10,199 nt of DNA, taken from the NCBI GenBank assembly GCA_945952575.1, contig CAMFIY010000078.1:1-10199 (forward strand), in the 5' to 3' direction. The notes under the pieces are model-generated. The model saw nothing but the letters and a program-made list of their open reading frames with translations. It was not told the origin of the DNA and made no database searches. The translations under genes and the position numbers were made by a program. Positions 5,408 to 10,199 of this stretch are shown in pieces. Numbering within the stretch: the first letter of the stretch is position 1; the number at the start of each line of letters is the position of its first letter. The stretch is from an uncultured Leucobacter sp. (GTDB lineage: Bacteria > Actinomycetota > Actinomycetes > Actinomycetales > Microbacteriaceae).

Positions 5408-6757
5408 ATGGCACGCCTTTTCGGCACGGACGGGGTCCGGGGCTTGGCCGGGGTCGATGTGACCGCCGGCCTGGCCCTGGGCCTCGCTCAGTCTGCGGCC
5501 TTCGTGCTCGGCCGCGAGGCCCGTTCGGAGAGCCGGCGAGCGACGGCCGTGCTGGCACGGGATCCCCGGGTCTCCGGCGAGTTCATCTCGGCCGCGGTCG
5601 CCTCCGGACTCGCGTCGGTGGGGCCCACCGGGCGCGCCGCCCGCGCCCACCCCCCCCCCGCCCCGGCCTACCTCGTCGCCGACACCGGCGCCGACTTCGC
5701 CGTGATGGTCTCGGCGTCGCACAACCCGGCGCCCGACAACGGCATCAAGTTCTTCGCCTCGGGCGGGCGCAAGCTGGCCGATGAGATCGAGGATGAGATC
5801 GAGGCCGCGATGTCCGTGGCCCACGCCGGAAACACGGGTCGCGAGGTCGGCCGCATCCGACGCTTCTCGGACGCCGAGGACCGCTATCTCGTGCATCTGC
5901 TGGGCACGCTCGAGGGACTCCGGCTCGACGGTCTCCACATCGTGCTCGACTGCGCCCACGGCGCGGCCGCGGGGATCTCGCCGGACCTCTTCAGCGATGC
6001 CGGCGCGCAGGTCACGGTCATCGGGAACGACCCCGACGGCTTCAACATCAACGACGGCGTTGGATCCACGCACCTGGGGCCGCTCACGGCCGCAGTGCTC
6101 GAGCACGGCGCCGATCTCGGTATCGCGCACGACGGAGACGCGGACCGCTGCCTCGCCGTCGACGCGGACGGCACGGTCGTAGACGGCGACCGCATCATGG
6201 CGATCCTCGCGCTCTCGATGGCGCATCGCGGCAAGCTGAACCGCAACACGCTCGTCGCGACCGTGATGAGCAACCTCGGCTTGAAGCTCGCCATGTCGAA
6301 CAACGGGATCGACATCATCGAGACCGCCGTCGGCGATCGCTACGTGCTCGAGGCGCTCGGCGCCGGCGGCTTCTCGCTCGGCGGGGAGCAGTCGGGGCAC
6401 GTGATCATGAGCGAGTACGCGACGACGGGCGACGGGATCCTGACCGGGCTGCATCTCGCAGCCGAGGTGAAGCGCACCGGGAAGAGCCTCGCCGAGCTCG
6501 CCTCGTGCATGAGGGTCTACCCGCAGGTGCTCGTGAACGTCCGCGGTGTGGACCGCAGTCGCGCGGGCTCGGACGAGGTGCTGCGCCAGGCCGTCGAACA
6601 GGCGGAGATCGTGCTCGACGGGCGTGGCCGGGTACTGCTCCGCCCTTCGGGGACCGAGCCGGTGGTGCGGGTGATGGTCGAGGCGGAGACCGAGGAGCAG
6701 GCGCAGCAGCTCGCCGCAGACCTCGCCGCCGTCGTGAAGGCCCGGCTCGCGGTCTGA
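5408..6757 (+). CDS. glmM: Phosphoglucosamine mutase
   Basis: GlmM interconverts glucosamine-6-phosphate and glucosamine-1-phosphate in the cytoplasm, on the route to UDP-GlcNAc. The 449-residue length is normal for the family (E. coli 445). Diagnostic motifs are MARLFGTDGVRGLAG at the N-terminus, SASHNP with the phospho-serine at about residue 104, the metal-binding DGDADR near residue 242, the sugar-binding GGEQSGHVI, and the phosphate-binding RPSGTEPVVRVM near the C-terminus. The start ATG at 5408 is fixed by the conserved N-terminus, yet no Shine-Dalgarno is visible; translation may be coupled to rpsI, 17 nt upstream. Residues 73-86 do not look like the family: the expected GVDV and PTPA segment is replaced by an Ala/Arg/Pro string encoded around a run of 10 C. 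The length is preserved, which suggests a sequence error or local damage (see findings). Confidence 0.95.
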   Translation: MARLFGTDGVRGLAGVDVTAGLALGLAQSAAFVLGREARSESRRATAVLARDPRVSGEFISAAVASGLASVGPTGRAARAHPPPAPAYLVADTGADFAVMVSASHNPAPDNGIKFFASGGRKLADEIEDEIEAAMSVAHAGNTGREVGRIRRFSDAEDRYLVHLLGTLEGLRLDGLHIVLDCAHGAAAGISPDLFSDAGAQVTVIGNDPDGFNINDGVGSTHLGPLTAAVLEHGADLGIAHDGDADRCLAVDADGTVVDGDRIMAILALSMAHRGKLNRNTLVATVMSNLGLKLAMSNNGIDIIETAVGDRYVLEALGAGGFSLGGEQSGHVIMSEYATTGDGILTGLHLAAEVKRTGKSLAELASCMRVYPQVLVNVRGVDRSRAGSDEVLRQAVEQAEIVLDGRGRVLLRPSGTEPVVRVMVEAETEEQAQQLAADLAAVVKARLAV

Positions 6758-6769
6758 TCGGCCGCGCGT

Positions 6770-6794
6770 GGCGCCCGGCGCTCCGGTCGGCGCC
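6770..6794 (+). terminator. Possible weak hairpin after glmM
   Basis: GGCGCC at 6770-6775 can pair with GGCGCC at 6789-6794 over a 13-nt loop. No U-tract follows. It lies 13 bp after the glmM stop and just before the next gene's candidate promoter, so it may be a partial terminator. Short self-complementary GC words are frequent at this base composition, so support is weak. Confidence 0.25.
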
Positions 6795-6799
6795 CAGGC

Positions 6800-6826
6800 T
6801 ACAGTTGACAGTGTCGACTGGAAGGA
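6800..6826 (+). promoter_or_regulatory. Candidate -10 and ribosome binding site of the small membrane protein gene
   Basis: TACAGT at 6800-6805 fits a TAnnnT -10 element and would start transcription near 6812, giving a leader of about 20 nt. GAAGGA at 6821-6826 is a good Shine-Dalgarno with a 6-nt spacer to the ATG at 6833. No -35 is recognisable. The ribosome binding site is solid; the promoter is tentative. Confidence 0.45.
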
Positions 6827-6832
6827 CCTGAC

Positions 6833-7243
6833 ATGACCGACACGCCCCAGCCCCAGCCTGAACCCCAGCCCCAGGCCCAGGCCGCGCCCGCATACACCGC
6901 GGCGCCCGCCGCCCCGGCCTACGCTCCCGCTCCGGCGAAGCAGCCCGGGAAGACGATCGGCATCGTCGGCTTCATCCTGGCCTTCTTCATGCCGCTGATC
7001 GGTGTGATCCTGGGCATCATCGGCCTCGTGCAGTCGCGCAAGGCGGGAGCCAAGAACGGTCTCGCACTCGCCGCGATCATCGTCGGCGCGGTGCTCCTGA
7101 TCCTGGAGGTCATCCTCCTCCTGACGGTGTTCAGCTTCCTGTGGAGCACCGGCATGGGCGCTGCGGAGGCCTGCATGAACGGCGCGCAGAGCGTGACGAT
7201 CGCGGGCCAGGAGGTTCCCTGCTCGGAGATCACGAACCCGTAG
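6833..7243 (+). CDS. Small Pro/Gln-rich membrane protein, DUF4190-like
   Basis: I do not recognise a specific function. The 136-residue protein has three parts. Residues 1-40 are a low-complexity Pro/Gln/Ala segment with repeating PQPQP and APAY units. Residues about 42-66 and 76-103 are two strongly hydrophobic segments joined by a basic turn QSRKAGAKNG; the LGIIGLVQSRK and NGLALAAIIVGA pattern resembles DUF4190-type small membrane proteins of Actinobacteria. Residues 104-136 form a polar tail with Cys114 and Cys130, which could form a disulfide if the tail is outside the cell. The basic turn argues for a cytoplasmic loop, which would place both ends outside, but topology is uncertain. It has its own Shine-Dalgarno, lies 75 bp after glmM, and is convergent with coaA. 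Confidence 0.85.
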   Translation: MTDTPQPQPEPQPQAQAAPAYTAAPAAPAYAPAPAKQPGKTIGIVGFILAFFMPLIGVILGIIGLVQSRKAGAKNGLALAAIIVGAVLLILEVILLLTVFSFLWSTGMGAAEACMNGAQSVTIAGQEVPCSEITNP

Positions 7244-7259
7244 CACGCGCCCTAGCCGC

Positions 7260-7304
7260 GTGAGGGCGGGGTCCGGGCCATCGGGGCTCGGACCCCGCCT
7301 TCAC
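7260..7304. terminator. Strong shared hairpin terminator between convergent genes
   Basis: A perfect 11-bp core (GGCGGGGTCCG 7265-7275 with CGGACCCCGCC 7289-7299) extends outward to 16 bp at 7260-7275 and 7289-7304 with one G-U pair. The loop has 13 nt. It sits 16 bp after the small membrane protein stop, and its distal arm includes the coaA stop codon (7301-7303). U-tracts are weak on both strands, as is often the case in actinobacterial terminators. It probably serves both transcripts. Confidence 0.8.
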
Positions 7305-8377
7305 AGTTTGCGGAGCAGCACCTTCTGCACGCGATGGTCGGCCTCCTTGCGCAGGACCAGCGAGGCGCGCGCCCGGGTGGGACGGATGTTCTCGACCAGG
7401 TTGGGCTCGTTGATGCCCTTCCAGAACTCGTGCGCGAGCGCGCGGGCCTGCTCGTCGTCCAGTCCGGCGAAGCGGCGGAAGAACGAGTGGGGATCCGTGA
7501 ACGCCTGATCCTTCAGCTTGATGAAGCGGCTGGTGAACCACTCCTCGATGTCCGAGGTGCGGGCGTCGACGTAGATGGAGAAGTCGAACAGATCCGACAC
7601 CGCGAGCGGCCGCTCCATCGAGGCGGGCTGCAGCACGTTCAGCCCCTCGATGATCAGGATGTCCGGCCTCCGCACCACGGTGAACTCGTCGGGCACGATG
7701 TCGTAGATCAGATGGCTGTAGTGCGGTGCGGCCACTTCGGCGACACCGGACTTCACCTGCGAGACGAAGCGCAGCAGCGCACGGCGGTCGTAGGACTCCG
7801 GAAAGCCCTTCCGGTGCGCGATCCCGCGCCGCTCGAGCTCCTCGTTCGGGTAGAGGAAGCCGTCCGTGGTGATGAGTTGCACATCCGGAGTCTCGGGCCA
7901 GCGCGCCAGCATGTCGCGCAGGACGCGCGCCGCCGTCGACTTGCCGACGGCGACCGAGCCGGCGATCCCGAGCACGAAGGGCGAGGGGCGGTCGGCGGGC
8001 CGGCCGAGGAATCGCCGGGTGCGCCGGTGCTCCTCGCGGCGCGAGATCGCATACTGGTTGATCAGCCGGCTGAGCGGCCGGTAGACCTCGCTCACCTCGT
8101 TGAGATCGAGCGGATCGCCGAGGCCGCGGTAGGCGTCGAGCTCGGACTCCGAGAGCGGCATCGGGGTCTCGCCTGCGAGGCGCGCCCATTCGGCGCGGTC
8201 GATCTCGATGAACGGGCTGGCCACGTCGTGGCGGGCCAGGGTCAGCGCCTGCGTGTCGAGGCTCGGGGCGGTGTCGTCGGCCGCGACGCGCATCCCGATG
8301 GGAACCGCGGCGTCCGCGGCGCTGGTGGTCATCTGCGGTTCGGGGCCGACCGCGCCCCCGCTGCTGTGCTCGTCCAT
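7301..8377 (-). CDS. coaA: Type I pantothenate kinase
   Basis: CoaA phosphorylates pantothenate with ATP, the first and usually rate-limiting step of coenzyme A synthesis; type I enzymes are feedback-inhibited by CoA species. The P-loop is GSVAVGKST with Lys146. It is followed by LITTDGFLYPNEELERRG, KGFPESYD, PHYSHLIYDIVPDE, RPDILIIEGLNVLQ, WFTSRFIKLKD, the SFFRRFA segment and FWKGINEPNLVENIRPT, all typical of type I. The protein has 358 residues against roughly 310-320 in E. coli and Mycobacterium, owing to a poorly conserved N-terminal extension of about 45 residues. The ATG at 8377 is chosen because GAGGT precedes it at a short 3-nt spacing; Met16 and Met29 have no better site. It is divergent from glmS, with only 32 bp between the two starts, and convergent with the small membrane protein gene. 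Confidence 0.97.
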   Translation of the reverse strand: MDEHSSGGAVGPEPQMTTSAADAAVPIGMRVAADDTAPSLDTQALTLARHDVASPFIEIDRAEWARLAGETPMPLSESELDAYRGLGDPLDLNEVSEVYRPLSRLINQYAISRREEHRRTRRFLGRPADRPSPFVLGIAGSVAVGKSTAARVLRDMLARWPETPDVQLITTDGFLYPNEELERRGIAHRKGFPESYDRRALLRFVSQVKSGVAEVAAPHYSHLIYDIVPDEFTVVRRPDILIIEGLNVLQPASMERPLAVSDLFDFSIYVDARTSDIEEWFTSRFIKLKDQAFTDPHSFFRRFAGLDDEQARALAHEFWKGINEPNLVENIRPTRARASLVLRKEADHRVQKVLLRKL

Positions 8378-8394
8378 TGCACCTCAATGGTGCC

Positions 8395-8409
8395 AGTAAA
8401 CTTGCTCGC
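8395..8409. promoter_or_regulatory. Candidate divergent promoter core, coaA and glmS
   Basis: TAAACT at 8397-8402 is a good plus-strand -10, with the glmS ATG beginning 8 nt after it. This would give a leaderless mRNA, and no Shine-Dalgarno is present there. On the minus strand the same AGTAAACT word reads AGTTTACT, offering TTTACT as a poorer -10 for coaA with a leader of about 11 nt holding GAGGT. No clear -35 is seen for either gene. This is inferred from sequence. Confidence 0.5.
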
Positions 8410-10199
8410 ATGTGTGGAATCGTGGGTCATGTCGGGCCGGGCGACACTGTGGACGTGCTCCTCGCGGGCCTCAAGCGACTCGAGTACCGCGGCTACGACT
8501 CGGCGGGCATCGCCGTGTTCGACGTCGGCGGCGAGATCTCGGTGCGCAAGCGCTCGGGCAAGCTCGCGCGCCTGGTCGAGCTCCTGGAGGCGAGCCCCAT
8601 CTCCGCGAGCAGCACCGGCATCGGGCACACCCGCTGGGCGACGCACGGCGGACCGACGGATGCGAATGCGCACCCGCACCTCGGCGACGGAGGCAAGCTC
8701 GCCCTGATCCACAACGGCATCATCGAGAACTTCGCCGAGCTGCGCGCGGAGCTCGAAGCCGACGGGATCGAACTGCTGAGCGAGACCGACACCGAGGTGG
8801 TCGCGGCCCTGCTCGGCCGGGAGGTCGCGCGGATCGGCGATCTCGAGGCGGCCTTCCGCGGCGTCGTGCAGCGACTCACCGGCACCTTCACCCTGCTCGC
8901 CATGCACCGGGACACCCCGGACACCCTGGTCGCGGCTCGGCACAACTCGCCGCTCGTGGTCGGGTTGGGGGACGGGGAGAACTTCCTCGGCAGCGATGTC
9001 GCGGCGTTCGTCGAGTACACCCGCCGAGCGGTGGCGGTGGACGAGGACAACATCGCCGTCATCACGCCGGACGAGGTGCGGATCACCGACTTCTTCGGCG
9101 CGCCGGTCGAGTTCGAGGAGTACGAGGTCGCCTGGAACGCGGGCGCCGCCGACAAGGGCGGCTGGCCCTCGTTCATGGCGAAGGAGATCACCGAGCAGCC
9201 CGAGGCCGTGGGCAACACCATCCGCGGCAGGGTCCACGAGGGGCATGTCGAGATCCCGGAGCTCGGCGAGCTCGGCGATGAGCGGCTGCGGGCCATCGAT
9301 CGCATCATCATCATCGCCTGCGGCACCGCCTCCTATGCCGGCCAGATCGGAGCCTACGCCATCGAGCAGTGGGCTCGGGTTCCCGTCGAGGTGCAGCTCA
9401 GCCATGAGTTCCGCTACCGCGATCCCGTGCTCACCGAACGCACCGCCGTCATCTCGGTGAGCCAGTCGGGCGAGACCATGGACACGCTCATGGCGGTGAA
9501 GTACGCGAAGGATCGCGGCGTGCTGAACATCTCCGTCTGCAACACGCAGAGCGCCACGATCCCGCGCGAGAGCGACGCCGCGGTCTACACCCACGCCGGC
9601 CCGGAGGTCGCAGTCGCCTCCACGAAGGCGTTCACCGCGCAGATCACCGCGCTCTACCTGATCGGCCTGCACCTGGGTCGCGTGCGCGGCACGCTCTCGA
9701 CGGAGGACGAGGTGGTCACCATCGCATCGCTCGAGGAGCTTCCCGCCCAGATCGCCGAGGCCGTCGAGACCCACGAGCAGATCGCACAGCTCGCGCACTG
9801 GATGGCGGACACCCGCTCGGTGCTGTTCCTCGGCCGCCATGTCGGATTCCCGACCGCGCTCGAGGGCGCGCTCAAGCTGAAGGAGATCGCCTACATCCAC
9901 GCCGAGGGCTTCGCCGCCGGCGAGCTGAAGCACGGGCCGATCGCGCTCATCGATCACGGCCAGCCCGTGTTCGTGCTCGTGCCCAGCCCGCGCAAGACGC
10001 CCGTGATGCACTCGAAGGTCGTGTCGAACATCCAGGAGATCCGCGCGCGCGGCGCGCGCGTGATCGCGATCGTCGAGAAGGGCGACACCTCGGTGTTGCC
10101 CTATGCCGACGATGTGATCCGCCTGCCGCTGGCGGACGCGCTGTTCGAGCCGCTGCTGCAGGTCGTGCCGCTGCAGTGGTTCGCGCTCGAGCTCTCGAC
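8410..10199 (+). CDS. glmS: Glutamine-fructose-6-phosphate aminotransferase (isomerizing), 3' end cut by window
   Basis: GlmS transfers the amide nitrogen of glutamine to fructose-6-phosphate to make glucosamine-6-phosphate, the entry to UDP-GlcNAc synthesis and the substrate of GlmM encoded upstream. The frame is open for 596 codons; the family length of about 615 implies roughly 20 codons beyond the window. It starts MCGIVGHVG, leaving Cys as the N-terminal nucleophile of the glutaminase domain after Met removal. That domain also has LEYRGYDSAG, GHTRWATHGGPTDANAHPH, HNGIIEN and ETDTEVV. The linker WPSFMAKEITEQP leads into two sugar-isomerase (SIS) domains with ACGTASYAG, SQSGETMDTL, VASTKAFTAQ, and EGALKLKEIAYIHAEGFAAG followed by ELKHGPIAL, containing the catalytic Lys, Glu and His positions. 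The ATG is set by the Cys2 requirement and has no Shine-Dalgarno. I see no ribozyme leader. Confidence 0.97.
   Translation, partial: MCGIVGHVGPGDTVDVLLAGLKRLEYRGYDSAGIAVFDVGGEISVRKRSGKLARLVELLEASPISASSTGIGHTRWATHGGPTDANAHPHLGDGGKLALIHNGIIENFAELRAELEADGIELLSETDTEVVAALLGREVARIGDLEAAFRGVVQRLTGTFTLLAMHRDTPDTLVAARHNSPLVVGLGDGENFLGSDVAAFVEYTRRAVAVDEDNIAVITPDEVRITDFFGAPVEFEEYEVAWNAGAADKGGWPSFMAKEITEQPEAVGNTIRGRVHEGHVEIPELGELGDERLRAIDRIIIIACGTASYAGQIGAYAIEQWARVPVEVQLSHEFRYRDPVLTERTAVISVSQSGETMDTLMAVKYAKDRGVLNISVCNTQSATIPRESDAAVYTHAGPEVAVASTKAFTAQITALYLIGLHLGRVRGTLSTEDEVVTIASLEELPAQIAEAVETHEQIAQLAHWMADTRSVLFLGRHVGFPTALEGALKLKEIAYIHAEGFAAGELKHGPIALIDHGQPVFVLVPSPRKTPVMHSKVVSNIQEIRARGARVIAIVEKGDTSVLPYADDVIRLPLADALFEPLLQVVPLQWFALELS

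Noticed and set aside
6805..6810. A perfect TTGACA that looks like a consensus -35
   Set aside because: The matching -10 position would fall on the start codon of the gene at 6833, and nothing suitable lies there. The TACAGT just upstream is a better -10, so the TTGACA is probably coincidental.
5387..7246. A 619-codon open frame on the minus strand over glmM
   Set aside because: It is antisense to intact glmM and the small membrane protein gene and has no recognisable motif. It reflects base composition.
8378..8409. Possible glmS ribozyme or riboswitch upstream of glmS
   Set aside because: The gap is only 32 bp and coaA coding sequence lies beyond it on the other strand. No space or structure for such an element is seen.
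8329..10011. A 560-codon open frame on the minus strand over glmS
   Set aside because: It is antisense to glmS, which has all expected catalytic motifs. The His/Asp/Arg-rich product is typical of the shadow strand.

Overview
The window is a housekeeping segment of a high-GC Gram-positive (actinobacterial) chromosome. Very high GC, G/C-dominated third codon positions, GTG starts on ribosomal protein genes, an Ala/Glu/Pro-rich tail on L17 and the order rpoA-rplQ-truA-rplM-rpsI-glmM-coaA-glmS all fit Actinomycetota. The coaA and glmS neighbourhood points to the Microbacteriaceae; a genus such as Leucobacter or Microbacterium is only a guess. I see no tRNA, rRNA, CRISPR, insertion sequence, phage gene or attachment site.

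Layout. 1-1253 (+): the 3' part of rpoA (RNA polymerase alpha, N-terminus cut by the window edge) and complete rplQ, closed by a hairpin terminator at 1275-1309. 1329-3320 (-): a membrane O-acyltransferase fused to an SGNH hydrolase-like domain, lying between rplQ and truA on the opposite strand. 3361-4221 (+): truA, divergent from the acyltransferase across a very short gap with a near-symmetric -10-like element. 4222-4432: promoter and long leader. 4433-6757 (+): rplM, rpsI and glmM. 6833-7243 (+): a small membrane protein with its own ribosome binding site. 7260-7304: a strong hairpin shared by convergent genes. 7301-8377 (-): coaA. 8410 to the window end (+): glmS, cut off about 20 codons before its expected end.

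Functions. rpoA, rplQ, rplM, rpsI and truA serve transcription, the ribosome and tRNA pseudouridylation. GlmS makes glucosamine-6-phosphate and GlmM converts it to glucosamine-1-phosphate, the route to UDP-GlcNAc for peptidoglycan. CoaA commits pantothenate to coenzyme A, and acetyl-CoA is used by GlmU in the next step of that route. The acyltransferase probably O-acylates a cell-surface glycan, a topical but unproven link.

I do not see an undescribed multi-gene system. The points most worth checking are a 14-codon scrambled stretch with a 10-C run inside otherwise normal glmM, two divergent promoters with nearly symmetric -10 elements (one giving an apparently leaderless glmS), the strand-switched acyltransferase inserted in a ribosomal block, and a hairpin over the rpsI stop codon just before a glmM start that lacks a Shine-Dalgarno.
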